Positions 55,465 through 64,000 of a stretch of DNA of 64,000 nucleotides are shown here, piece by piece. This DNA comes from Devosia marina (GTDB taxonomy: Bacteria > Pseudomonadota > Alphaproteobacteria > Rhizobiales > Devosiaceae): assembly GCF_009758415.1 (NCBI RefSeq), contig NZ_WQRF01000001.1, forward strand, positions 682,001-746,000. Direction: 5' to 3'. A program made the translations under genes and the position numbers. Numbering within the stretch: position 1 is the first letter of the stretch; every line of letters begins with the position of its first letter. The notes beneath the pieces were generated by a model. It did not search any database, was not told the DNA's origin, and saw only the letters and a program-made list of their open reading frames with translations.

Positions 55465-56073
55465 ATGACCCTTCCGCTGTTCTTCTTTTACGTCTTCTCC
55501 GCCATTACCGTGGCTTCGGCCTTCATGGTCATCTCCGCGCGCAATCCTGTGCACGCGGTGCTGTTCCTGATCCTGGCCTTTGTCAACGCAGCGGGCCTGT
55601 TCATGCTGGCCGGGGCCGAATTCCTCGCCCTGCTGCTGATCGTGGTCTATGTCGGCGCCGTGGCCGTGCTGTTCCTCTTCGTCGTGATGATGATCGACGT
55701 GGATTTTGCCGAGCTGAAATCGGGTCTGCTGTCTTATGCACCGATCGGCATGGTGGTTGGTGCCATCCTGTTCCTTGAACTTCTGCTGGTGGCGGGTAGC
55801 TTCGTGATTGCGCCCGATATGGTGGGTGCCGGGGGGCTGCCGATTGACGCAACCATGGACAACACAAGGGCGCTCGGACTGGTGCTCTATACGCGCTATG
55901 TCTTCCTGTTCCAGGGTGCTGCTGCAGTTCTGTTGGTCGCCATGATCGGCGCCATCGTTCTGACGCTGAGGCACCGGACAGGCATCAAACGGCAGAGCAC
56001 CGCCTCGCAGCTGGGCCGCAAGCCCAGCGAGACGGTTCGCAACGTCAAAGTCAAAAGCGGTCAGGGGCTATAG
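55465..56073 (+). CDS. nuoJ: NADH-quinone oxidoreductase subunit J
   Basis: ND6-type membrane subunit, 202 residues with five transmembrane segments; VVYVGAVAVLFLFVVMM is the conserved pi-bulge helix. The C-terminal tail of about 35 residues (RTGIKRQSTASQLGRKPSET) is polar, as in related organisms. Confidence 0.95.
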   Translation: MTLPLFFFYVFSAITVASAFMVISARNPVHAVLFLILAFVNAAGLFMLAGAEFLALLLIVVYVGAVAVLFLFVVMMIDVDFAELKSGLLSYAPIGMVVGAILFLELLLVAGSFVIAPDMVGAGGLPIDATMDNTRALGLVLYTRYVFLFQGAAAVLLVAMIGAIVLTLRHRTGIKRQSTASQLGRKPSETVRNVKVKSGQGL

Positions 56074-56082
56074 GGGGTTACT

Positions 56083-56397
56083 ATGGGTCTGGAAATCGGG
56101 CTCGGTCATTACCTGACCGTAGCAGCAATCCTGTTCACGCTCGGCGTGTTCGGCATTTTCATCAACCGCAAGAACGTCATCGTCATCCTGATGTCGGTGG
56201 AACTCATCCTTCTGGCGGTGAACCTCAACCTGGTGGCCTTCAGTGCGCATCTCAATGACCTTCAGGGTCAGGTCTTTGCGCTGATGATCCTCACCGTGGC
56301 TGCCGCCGAGGCCGCCATTGGTCTGGCGATCCTGGTTATCTTCTACCGCAACCGCGGGACGATCGCGGTTGAAGACGTCAATATGATGAAGGGCTAA
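56083..56397 (+). CDS. nuoK: NADH-quinone oxidoreductase subunit K
   Basis: ND4L-type membrane subunit, 104 residues with three transmembrane segments. The conserved proton-channel glutamate lies in [14 protein letters not shown] and the second in [13 protein letters not shown]. Confidence 0.96.
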   Translation: MGLEIGLGHYLTVAAILFTLGVFGIFINRKNVIVILMSVELILLAVNLNLVAFSAHLNDLQGQVFALMILTVAAAEAAIGLAILVIFYRNRGTIAVEDVNMMKG

Positions 56398-56407
56398 GAG
56401 CACCGCT

Positions 56408-58516
56408 ATGATCATTCAGGCGATTGTTTTCCTGCCCCTCATCGGGGCACTTGTGGCCGGACTGCTCGGCCGTACCATCGGCCATCGGCCATCCGAGTTC
56501 ATCACCACCGGCCTGTTGCTTATCGCGGCTGTGCTGAGCTGGATCGTGTTCATCCCCGTCGCCTTTGGTGACGGCCTGGTCGGCGCCGTGGGCGATGGCC
56601 ATGCGGCCGTGGTCAAGGTCGAGGTGATGCGCTGGATCCAGGTCGGTGACATGGATCTGCGCTGGATCCTGCGTGTCGACACGCTGACTGCCATCATGCT
56701 GGTCGTGGTCAACACGGTCTCCGCACTCGTGCACGTCTACTCCATCGGCTATATGGAAGAAGACCCGCATCGTTCGCGCTTCTTTGCCTATCTCTCGCTC
56801 TTCACTTTCGCCATGCTCATGCTGGTGACCGCCGACAACTTCCTGCAGATGTTCTTCGGCTGGGAAGGCGTGGGTCTGGCCTCCTATCTGCTGATCGGCT
56901 TCTGGTACACCAAGCCCTCCGCTACGGCTGCCGCGATGAAGGCCTTCATCGTCAACCGCGTGGGTGACTTCGGCTTTGCCCTGGGCATTTTCGGCGCCTT
57001 TCTGGTGCTGGGTCACATCGATTTCGACGGTGCCTTCCACGCCGCCGACGAATTCGCCGTCACCGGCCTGCCGGTGATTCAGTTCCTCTCCTGGCAGCTC
57101 GATGCCATGACGGTTATCTGCCTGCTGCTGTTCATGGGTGCCATGGGCAAGTCGGCGCAGTTTCTGCTGCACACTTGGCTCCCGGACGCCATGGAAGGCC
57201 CGACCCCGGTGTCGGCACTGATCCATGCCGCCACCATGGTCACGGCCGGTGTCTTCATGGTTGCGCGTCTGTCGCCACTCTTTGAAACGTCGCCGGTCGC
57301 GCTGACTGTCGTCATCGTCATCGGTGCCATCACCGCCTTCTTCGCGGCAACTGTTGGCCTGGTGCAGAACGACATCAAGCGCGTCATCGCCTATTCGACT
57401 TGCTCGCAGCTTGGCTACATGTTCGTGGCGCTTGGGGTAGGGGCCTATTCGGCCGGTATCTTCCACCTGTTCACCCACGCCTTTTTCAAGGCTCTGCTGT
57501 TCCTCGGTGCCGGCTCGGTCATCCATGCCATGCACCATGAGCAGGACATGCGGAACATGGGGGGGCTGCGCAAGAAGATCCCCATCACCTATGCCATGAT
57601 GATGATCGGTACGCTGGCCCTGACCGGCGTGGGCATCCCGGGCACCAATTTCGGTTTCGCCGGCTTCTTCTCCAAGGACGCCATCATCGAAAGCGCCTAT
57701 GCTTTCGGCGGCAATGTCGGCTCGCTTGCCTTTTGGCTGCTGGTCGTGGCGGCGCTGTTCACCAGCTTCTATTCCTGGCGCCTGGTGCATCTGACCTTCC
57801 ACGGCTCGCCGCGCGACGCGCAGCACCATGGCGAAGGTCCCCACCCTGATCCGGCCCATGCGGCCTTGGAAAGCCATGACGAGCCGATCGACGACAGCAA
57901 TGCCGACGATCATGGCGACCATGGTCACCACGGCTCGGCTTACGATCACGCCCACGAGTCGCCCAATGTCATGCTGGTGCCGCTCTATGTGCTGGCCGTT
58001 GGTGCAGTGCTGGCTGGCGTGGTGTTCTACGGCATGTTCTTCCACGAGGTGGAGCATATCGAGCACTTCTTCGCCGGGTCGATCTATGTCGACCACCAGA
58101 TCATCGACGACGCCCATCACGTCCCGACCTGGGTCAAGTGGAGCGCCACCATCGCCATGATCCTCGGCTTCGTCTCGGCCTGGTACATGTATATCCGCCG
58201 CCCGGATGTGCCCGGCCGGCTGGCTGCGACCAATCCGGGGCTCTACAAGTTCCTGCTCAACAAGTGGTACTTCGACGAGCTCTACAACACGATCTTCGTC
58301 AAGCCTGCGCTCTGGATCGGCAATGCGGTCTGGAAGGGCTTTGATGACTGGCTGGTCGACGGCAAGATTGCCGAGGGCCTTGGCCGTCGCGTCCAGAACG
58401 TCACGAGCTGGGTCGTCAAGCTCCAGTCCGGCTATCTCTACCATTATGCCTTCGCCATGCTCATCGGCATCGCGGCGCTGTTGACCTGGGCCATCGCGGC
58501 CGGGGGACTGATCTGA
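56408..58516 (+). CDS. nuoL: NADH-quinone oxidoreductase subunit L
   Basis: Distal antiporter-like proton-pumping subunit, 702 residues. [36 protein letters not shown] and the long lateral helix at the C-terminus are present. A histidine-rich insertion at about residues 470-515 (for example [19 protein letters not shown]) lies in a loop between transmembrane helices. The stop overlaps the nuoM start. Confidence 0.96.
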   Translation: MIIQAIVFLPLIGALVAGLLGRTIGHRPSEFITTGLLLIAAVLSWIVFIPVAFGDGLVGAVGDGHAAVVKVEVMRWIQVGDMDLRWILRVDTLTAIMLVVVNTVSALVHVYSIGYMEEDPHRSRFFAYLSLFTFAMLMLVTADNFLQMFFGWEGVGLASYLLIGFWYTKPSATAAAMKAFIVNRVGDFGFALGIFGAFLVLGHIDFDGAFHAADEFAVTGLPVIQFLSWQLDAMTVICLLLFMGAMGKSAQFLLHTWLPDAMEGPTPVSALIHAATMVTAGVFMVARLSPLFETSPVALTVVIVIGAITAFFAATVGLVQNDIKRVIAYSTCSQLGYMFVALGVGAYSAGIFHLFTHAFFKALLFLGAGSVIHAMHHEQDMRNMGGLRKKIPITYAMMMIGTLALTGVGIPGTNFGFAGFFSKDAIIESAYAFGGNVGSLAFWLLVVAALFTSFYSWRLVHLTFHGSPRDAQHHGEGPHPDPAHAALESHDEPIDDSNADDHGDHGHHGSAYDHAHESPNVMLVPLYVLAVGAVLAGVVFYGMFFHEVEHIEHFFAGSIYVDHQIIDDAHHVPTWVKWSATIAMILGFVSAWYMYIRRPDVPGRLAATNPGLYKFLLNKWYFDELYNTIFVKPALWIGNAVWKGFDDWLVDGKIAEGLGRRVQNVTSWVVKLQSGYLYHYAFAMLIGIAALLTWAIAAGGLI

Positions 58517-60099
58517 TGACCTTTGAGAACTCTATCCTCACGCTCCTGACCTGGCTGCCGGTTCTCGGCGCAGCGATCCTGCTGTTCACGCCAAAGACCG
58601 CGCTGAATGCCATCCGCTGGATTGCACTGGCCACCACTATTGTTGTCTTCGTGCTTTCCCTGGCCCTCTGGCAGGCGTTCGACGCCTCCAGCGCCGGCTT
58701 CCAGTTCGTGGTCAACATGCCCTGGATCGGCGACTCGATCGGCTACCGCGTAGGCGTCGACGGCATTTCGGTGCTCTTTGTCGTGCTGACCGCGCTGCTG
58801 ATGCCCGCCGCCGTTCTGGCGAGCTGGGACGTCGAGATGCGCGTCAAGGAATACATGATCGTGTTCCTGGTGCTCGAAACGCTGATGGTCGGCGTTTTCA
58901 CCACGCTCGATCTGGCCATGTTCTACGTCTTCTTCGAAGGCACACTGTTGCCGATGTTCCTCATCATTGGCATCTGGGGTGGCGCGCAGCGCATTCAGGC
59001 GGCCTACAAGTTCTTCTTCTACACTTTCGTCGGCTCGGTGCTGATGCTGCTCGCCATGATGGGGATGTATTGGGACGCCGGCACCACGGACATTGTCCGC
59101 CTGCTTGGCCACGATTTCCCTGTCGGCATGCAGACTTGGCTGTGGCTGGCCTTCTTCGCCTCGCTGGCGGTCAAGATGCCCATGTGGCCCTTCCACCGCT
59201 GGCTGCCCGAAGCGCACGTACAGGCGCCAACGGCCGGTTCGGTGATCTTGGCGGCCATCCTGCTCAAGCTGGGCGGCTACGGCTTCCTGCGCTTTTCGCT
59301 GCCTATGTTCCCTGACGCTTCGGCGCAGTTCGCCAACTTCGTCTTCGTGCTCTCGGTCGCTGCCATCATCCTGACCTCGCTGGTGGCTCTGGTGCAGACC
59401 GACATCAAGAAGCTGATCGCCTATTCGTCGGTGGCCCACATGGGCTTCGTGACCATGGGTATCTTTGCCGGCAATGCCTTGGGCATCCAAGGCGCCATGT
59501 TCCAGATGATCAGCCACGGCATCGTGTCCGGCGCGCTCTTCCTGTGTGTTGGCGTCATTTATGACCGCATGCACACTCGCGAGATCTCTGCCTATGGCGG
59601 CCTTGTCGAACGCATGCCGCAATATGCCTTTGCGTTCATGGTCTTCACCATGGCCAATGTCGGCCTGCCGGGCACCTCTGGCTTCGTCGGTGAATTCCTC
59701 ACCATGATCGGTGTCTTCCAGGTCAACACCTGGGTGGCCTTTGGTGCGGCCTTCGGCGTGATCTTCTCGGCCGGCTACGCCCTCTGGCTTTATCGCCGGG
59801 TGGTGTTCGGTGCGCTCACCAAGGACAGCCTGAAGGGCATTCTCGACCTCAACCTGCGCGAGAAAGTGGTGCTCTATCCGCTCATCGTGCTGACCGTGGT
59901 TTTTGGCTTCTATCCGGCCCCGATCCTCGATACGACCGCAGCTGCGGTCGACAATCTGGTCGCGCAATATTCGGCTGCCAACGGCCTCGATCCGGCTGTG
60001 GCCCAGGCCGAAGCCCGCGCCCCCCTTGAATATGTCGCGCCTGCCGAAGGCGCGGCCCAGCCGGCCGACGACCACGCGGCCGAGCCCGCTGCGCATTAG
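58516..60099 (+). CDS. nuoM: NADH-quinone oxidoreductase subunit M
   Basis: Antiporter-like proton-pumping subunit, 527 residues with about 14 transmembrane segments. Signatures: [17 protein letters not shown] with the proton-path glutamate, [20 protein letters not shown] and [17 protein letters not shown] hydrophilic, alanine-rich C-terminus ([12 protein letters not shown]) is added. Confidence 0.96.
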   Translation: MTFENSILTLLTWLPVLGAAILLFTPKTALNAIRWIALATTIVVFVLSLALWQAFDASSAGFQFVVNMPWIGDSIGYRVGVDGISVLFVVLTALLMPAAVLASWDVEMRVKEYMIVFLVLETLMVGVFTTLDLAMFYVFFEGTLLPMFLIIGIWGGAQRIQAAYKFFFYTFVGSVLMLLAMMGMYWDAGTTDIVRLLGHDFPVGMQTWLWLAFFASLAVKMPMWPFHRWLPEAHVQAPTAGSVILAAILLKLGGYGFLRFSLPMFPDASAQFANFVFVLSVAAIILTSLVALVQTDIKKLIAYSSVAHMGFVTMGIFAGNALGIQGAMFQMISHGIVSGALFLCVGVIYDRMHTREISAYGGLVERMPQYAFAFMVFTMANVGLPGTSGFVGEFLTMIGVFQVNTWVAFGAAFGVIFSAGYALWLYRRVVFGALTKDSLKGILDLNLREKVVLYPLIVLTVVFGFYPAPILDTTAAAVDNLVAQYSAANGLDPAVAQAEARAPLEYVAPAEGAAQPADDHAAEPAAH

Positions 60100-60108
60100 G
60101 AGACTGAC

Positions 60109-61554
60109 GTGAACTCTGACGTTACCGATTTCGCGAGCCTGGCTCCTGCCTATCCCGAAGTGCTCATGGCATTGGGTATTCTGGTGCTCTTGCTGCTCGG
60201 CGTGGTGATCAATAAGGAGCGCTCGGCGCTCGTTTCCTGGCTCGCCGTGAGCCTGCTGGCCGCCACTGGCCTGCTGGTCATGCTACAGCCGGCCGACGGC
60301 GTCATCTTCAATGGCCTGTTCATCGCCGACAGCTTTGGCCGGTTCATGAAGGTGCTGGTCATTGGCGGCGCGGGCCTGGCCCTCATCCTCGCCATGTCCA
60401 ATGCCGAGGAAAACGGCGTCCATAAATACGAGTATTCCGTGCTCGCGTTGCTTGCCACGCTGGGCATGATGGTCATGGTTTCTGCCAACGACCTGATGAG
60501 CCTCTATGTCGGTCTCGAGCTGCAGTCGCTCTCGCTCTATGTCATGGCCGCCATCAAGCGTGATGACCCGCGGGCCTCCGAAGCCGGCCTCAAGTACTTC
60601 GTGCTCGGCGCGCTGTCTTCGGGCTTGCTGCTCTACGGCGCCTCGCTGATCTATGGCTTCACCGGCCATACCAATCTGGGCGAGATCGTCATTGCCATCG
60701 CAAATGAAGGTCGCTCAGTCGGCCTGATCTTCGGCGTGGTGTTTCTGCTTGCTGGCGTTGCCTTCAAGATTTCGGCAGTGCCGTTCCACATGTGGACACC
60801 CGACGTTTATGAAGGCGCGCCGACCCCGGTCACCGCATTCTTTGCCATGGCGCCCAAGGTTGCGGCGATGACGCTGATGATCCGTCTGGTGATGGACACC
60901 TTTGCGCCCATCACCTCCGACTGGCAGCAGATCGTCATCTTCCTCTCGATTGCCTCCATGGTGCTTGCGGCCTTTGCCGCCATCGGGCAGCAGTCGCTCA
61001 AGCGCCTGATTGCCTACTCGTCTATCGGTCATGTCGGCTTTGCCCTTGTGGGCCTGTCCTCGGGTACCCAGGTCGGGGTGGAAGGCGTCGCCATCTACAT
61101 GGCCATCTATGTGGCCATGACGGTCGGTCTGTTCGCCTGCCTGCTCTCATTCCGCACCGACACCGGCTATGTCGAAACCATCGATGATCTGGCTGGCGCT
61201 GCCCAGACCCGGCCCTTCGTGGCCGCCATCATGGCGATCCTGATGTTCTCGCTCATCGGCCTGCCGCCGCTTGCCGGGTTCTTTGCCAAGTGGCACGTCT
61301 TCCTGGCCGCCATTGAAGCCAACCTCTACGTGCTCTCGGTGATCGGCGTGCTCGCCTCGGCCGTCAGCGCCTTCTACTATCTGCGCGTGGTCAAGGTGAT
61401 GTTCTTCGACGCGCCGATCAAGCAGTTCGCAGCTGTCCCTGGAGAGCTCAACATCATCATGGCAGCCTCCGGCTTCCTGGTCGTCACCTACTACTTCACG
61501 GTCGGCAATCCGCTCGCATCCTGGGCGCAGACAGCGGCCGGAAGCCTGTTCTAG
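60109..61554 (+). CDS. nuoN: NADH-quinone oxidoreductase subunit N
   Basis: Third antiporter-like subunit, 481 residues. GTG start with AGGAG upstream. Conserved parts: YVGLELQSLSLYVMAAIKRD, PFHMWTPDVYEGAPTPVTAF and LIAYSSIGHVGFALVG. Last nuo gene; its stop codon touches a palindromic repeat. Confidence 0.96.
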   Translation: MNSDVTDFASLAPAYPEVLMALGILVLLLLGVVINKERSALVSWLAVSLLAATGLLVMLQPADGVIFNGLFIADSFGRFMKVLVIGGAGLALILAMSNAEENGVHKYEYSVLALLATLGMMVMVSANDLMSLYVGLELQSLSLYVMAAIKRDDPRASEAGLKYFVLGALSSGLLLYGASLIYGFTGHTNLGEIVIAIANEGRSVGLIFGVVFLLAGVAFKISAVPFHMWTPDVYEGAPTPVTAFFAMAPKVAAMTLMIRLVMDTFAPITSDWQQIVIFLSIASMVLAAFAAIGQQSLKRLIAYSSIGHVGFALVGLSSGTQVGVEGVAIYMAIYVAMTVGLFACLLSFRTDTGYVETIDDLAGAAQTRPFVAAIMAILMFSLIGLPPLAGFFAKWHVFLAAIEANLYVLSVIGVLASAVSAFYYLRVVKVMFFDAPIKQFAAVPGELNIIMAASGFLVVTYYFTVGNPLASWAQTAAGSLF

Positions 61555-61601
61555 TGCATCGGCCCGAAAAGTGGTTGCCGGTTTTCGGTCAGCCGATGCA
61601 C
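61554..61601. repeat. Palindromic intergenic repeat after nuoN
   Basis: Outer 10-bp arms GTGCATCGGC (61554-61563) and GCCGATGCAC (61592-61601), inner arms CGAAAA / TTTTCG. The GCATCGGCCCGAAAAGTGG type with a mirrored TTTTCGG arm is a common dispersed repeat of Rhizobiales genomes. It may also act as the end of the nuo transcript. Confidence 0.6.
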
Positions 61602-61655
61602 CACATTGGACGTGGATCACACCGGACATGCCCGTCAGGGCATGTGGTGATCTAG

Positions 61656-62486
61656 GTGGCAAGGTTCGCCTTGGGTGCAAAAGCCCGCGATGCCGGATAC
61701 CGGCTTGCGGGCTTTGACTCCATCGGCTCCACCAATAGCGAAGCTTTGGCTGCGGCGGCCGCAGGCGATCCCGGCGGCATCTGGTTTGCTGCCCTGCAAC
61801 AGACTGCCGGCCGCGGCCGGCGGGGTAGGGAGTGGCATAGCCCTCACGGCAATCTGGCCGCCAGCCTCCTGGTCGTGCCCGATGCTTCGCCGGACACCAT
61901 CGCCACGCTGGGTTTTGTGGCCGGTGTCGCTCTCAACGCCGGCCTCTCCGCTATTCTGCCGGGCGGCATGGTCCGCATTGGCATCGACGGGGCCGACGGC
62001 GCCGATGGCCGGTCGCGCATTGCGCTCAAATGGCCCAACGATGTTCTGGCCGACGGCGCCAAGCTGGCCGGCATCCTGCTCGAAACCACCAAGACAGCCG
62101 ATGGACGTCAAGCCGTCATCATCGGCATTGGCGTCAATGTGGTTGCGGCGCCAGAAGGGGTGCCCTATCCAGCAACCTCGTTGCAGGCTCTCGGCGTCGC
62201 ACGCTCGGCAGAGGACGTGTTCGAGGCCCTGTCTGACGCTTGGGTGGACGCTTTCAGCCTCTGGAACGATGGCCAGGGCGTCGGCGCGGTACTTACCCGC
62301 TGGCGGGGCGCTGCCGCAGGCATAGGCGCACCGGTGGCCATCAGCCAGGACGGCGTGGTGCGGCGGGGCATTTTTGAAACCATCGACTCCTCGGGTCGGT
62401 TGATCATTCGCGACGACGACGGCGCGCGGCATCCGATCACGGCGGGCGATGTGCATTTTGGGGCAACGGCCAGCGCCCGAAGCTGA
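61656..62486 (+). CDS. birA: Biotin--[acetyl-CoA-carboxylase] ligase
   Basis: Attaches biotin to carboxylase carrier proteins. 276 residues without the N-terminal DNA-binding domain of Escherichia coli BirA, so it is a ligase but not a repressor. The nucleotide loop TAGRGRRGREWHSPHGNL and WPNDVLADGAKLAGIL are intact. The GTG at 61656 is the first start in the frame. birA directly after nuoN is a common arrangement in this order. Confidence 0.92.
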   Translation: MARFALGAKARDAGYRLAGFDSIGSTNSEALAAAAAGDPGGIWFAALQQTAGRGRRGREWHSPHGNLAASLLVVPDASPDTIATLGFVAGVALNAGLSAILPGGMVRIGIDGADGADGRSRIALKWPNDVLADGAKLAGILLETTKTADGRQAVIIGIGVNVVAAPEGVPYPATSLQALGVARSAEDVFEALSDAWVDAFSLWNDGQGVGAVLTRWRGAAAGIGAPVAISQDGVVRRGIFETIDSSGRLIIRDDDGARHPITAGDVHFGATASARS

Positions 62487-62560
62487 CCACAACATGAATG
62501 GCAGGGCGGCCGGCGACCTCGAGATCGTCCGGCGTCCTCCCAGACAAAGGAAAAATACCC

Positions 62561-64000
62561 ATGGCTAAGAACCAAAGGGATGAACTCGTCTTCGTGCCGC
62601 TCGGCGGCGTTGGCGAAATCGGCATGAACATGGCTGCCTATGGCTTCGGCCCGGCGCATCGCCGCAAATGGATCGTCGTCGATTGCGGGGTCAGCTTTGG
62701 CGGCCCCGATCTGCCCGGCATCGAACTGATCATGGCCAATCCCGAATTTCTCGAGGAAAATGCCGACGACTTGCTGGCTTTGATCCTGACGCACAGCCAC
62801 GAAGACCATTATGGCGCCGTGCTCGACCTCTGGCCCGTTTTTGACAAGCCCGTCTATGCGACCCCGTTTACCGCTGCCATGCTGGCCGCCAAGCGGGCAG
62901 GGGATGGGATCGTTGAAAATGTCGATGTGACTATTATGCAGCCGGGCAAGCCGTTCGACGTCGGCCCCTTCACCATCGAGCCGATCAATGTTGCGCACTC
63001 GATCCCGGAATCGAACGCCATCCTGATCACCACGCCGATTGGCCGCGCCCTGCATACCGGCGACTGGAAGCTCGATCCGACCCCGGTGATCAGCGCACCA
63101 ACCAATTTTGATCGCCTCAAGAAGATCGGCGAGGACACGTCCTCACCGCTGGCGCTGATCTGCGACTCCACCAACGCAACCAAGGAAGGCGAAAGCCCAA
63201 GCGAACAGGAAGTCGGCGACAATCTCGCCAAGCTGATCGCTGATGCCCCGCACCGTGTTGCTGTCACGACCTTCGCCTCGAATGTCGGACGCGTGGTTTC
63301 CATCGTTCGCGCCGCCCATAAGGCAGGCCGCGAAGTGGTCCTTTCCGGGCGCTCGCTGCACCGGATCATGGGCATCGCCCGCGAGTTGGGCATGCTTGAA
63401 GGCTTGCCGACGCTGCACGACCAGGATGCCTATAAGTCCATTCCGCGCGACAAGTGCGTGCTGATTTGCACCGGCAGCCAGGGCGAGGCCCGTGCCGCCA
63501 TTGCCCGTATCGCACGCGGCGATCATCCGGTGATCGACCTCAATGCCGGCGATCGCATGATCTTCTCGTCCTGGGCGATTCCCGGCAATGAGCGCGAAGT
63601 CATCGACATTCAGAACCTGCTGATCGACAAGGGCGTCGAACTCGTCACCGCCAATGACGCACTCGTCCATGTCACCGGCCACCCCCGTCGCGGCGAGCTG
63701 CAGAAGCTCTACTCCTGGGTCAAGCCCGAAGTGCTGGTACCGGTACACGGCGAATCCGTGCATCTGCAGGCCCATGCCAACCTCGGCCGGGCAGAGGGCA
63801 TTCCCAATGTCTGCGAGGCTCGCAATGGCGATATGGTCCGGCTCTTCCCTGAGCCCATGGCCTATCCGGCCGAAGTGCGCACCGGCGAACTCTATCTCGA
63901 TGGCCTGGTGCTCTGCACCCCCGAGGAAAGCGGCGTAAAGGGCCGCCGCCGCCTGTCCTTTGGCGGCATGGTCATCGTCAGCCTCTGCGTCAATGGCGGT
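62561..64000 (+). CDS. rnj: Ribonuclease J, 3' end cut by window
   Basis: Metallo-beta-lactamase-fold ribonuclease (endo- and 5'-3' exonuclease) for mRNA turnover and rRNA maturation. The visible 480 residues hold FVPLGGVGEIGMN, the zinc motif THSHEDHYGAV (His78, His80, Asp82, His83), ICDSTNAT, and the beta-CASP motif VTGHPRRGELQKLYSWVKPE. The ATG follows AAAGGA. The C-terminal domain continues beyond the right edge. Confidence 0.95.
   Translation, partial: MAKNQRDELVFVPLGGVGEIGMNMAAYGFGPAHRRKWIVVDCGVSFGGPDLPGIELIMANPEFLEENADDLLALILTHSHEDHYGAVLDLWPVFDKPVYATPFTAAMLAAKRAGDGIVENVDVTIMQPGKPFDVGPFTIEPINVAHSIPESNAILITTPIGRALHTGDWKLDPTPVISAPTNFDRLKKIGEDTSSPLALICDSTNATKEGESPSEQEVGDNLAKLIADAPHRVAVTTFASNVGRVVSIVRAAHKAGREVVLSGRSLHRIMGIARELGMLEGLPTLHDQDAYKSIPRDKCVLICTGSQGEARAAIARIARGDHPVIDLNAGDRMIFSSWAIPGNEREVIDIQNLLIDKGVELVTANDALVHVTGHPRRGELQKLYSWVKPEVLVPVHGESVHLQAHANLGRAEGIPNVCEARNGDMVRLFPEPMAYPAEVRTGELYLDGLVLCTPEESGVKGRRRLSFGGMVIVSLCVNGG

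Overview
The window is an ordinary chromosomal stretch of an alphaproteobacterium, most likely of the order Hyphomicrobiales and possibly a Devosia-like lineage. The evidence is a MipZ division-plane ATPase, two very small DUF1127-type proteins, a suf operon headed by a group I cysteine desulfurase, a glnB-glnA pair behind a sigma54-type promoter, a 14-gene nuo operon followed by birA and ribonuclease J, and palindromic intergenic repeats of the kind common in this order. The genus is an inference. I see no prophage, transposase, CRISPR array or integrated element.

Left part (1-17.6 kb): partial trmFO, two DUF1127-type genes, mipZ, a redox-type module (HxlR regulator, DoxX, DJ-1/PfpI), a D,D-carboxypeptidase, a TusA-like protein, a CAP-domain lipoprotein, a frameshifted siderophore-interacting flavoprotein, a PfkB kinase, tRNA-Arg(CCU), a catalytically degenerate peptide deformylase paralogue, prfB with its programmed +1 frameshift, an M23 peptidase, a peroxiredoxin, a large AsmA/YhdP-like envelope protein, tyrS and an alpha/beta hydrolase.

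Middle part (17.7-46 kb): an Fe-S assembly operon (group I cysteine desulfurase, sufB, cupin, sufC, sufD, sufS, sufT-like, sufA) behind a candidate Irr box. It is followed by a non-CP4-like aroA, a diguanylate cyclase, a DEAD-box helicase, parE, an ABC-F ATPase with a structured leader, tig, tRNA-Leu, glnB-glnA, two PilZ proteins, the NAD(P)HX repair enzyme, a TetA-like MFS pump, HU, tRNA-Val, tRNA-Asp, an exported MsrA and two related outer-membrane beta-barrel proteins.

Right part (46-64 kb): the complete complex I operon nuoABCDE-(small membrane protein)-FGHIJKLMN, nearly all start/stop overlapping or a few bases apart, then birA and the 5' part of ribonuclease J. The strongest leads for novelty are the ABC-F leader (a small membrane protein, a 22-codon leader peptide and two hairpins), the cupin inside the suf operon, the NuoE C-terminal extension with its neighbouring 67-residue membrane protein, the metal-site-degenerate deformylase, and several unassigned operator-like palindromes. 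I found no clearly new multi-gene defence or metabolic system.
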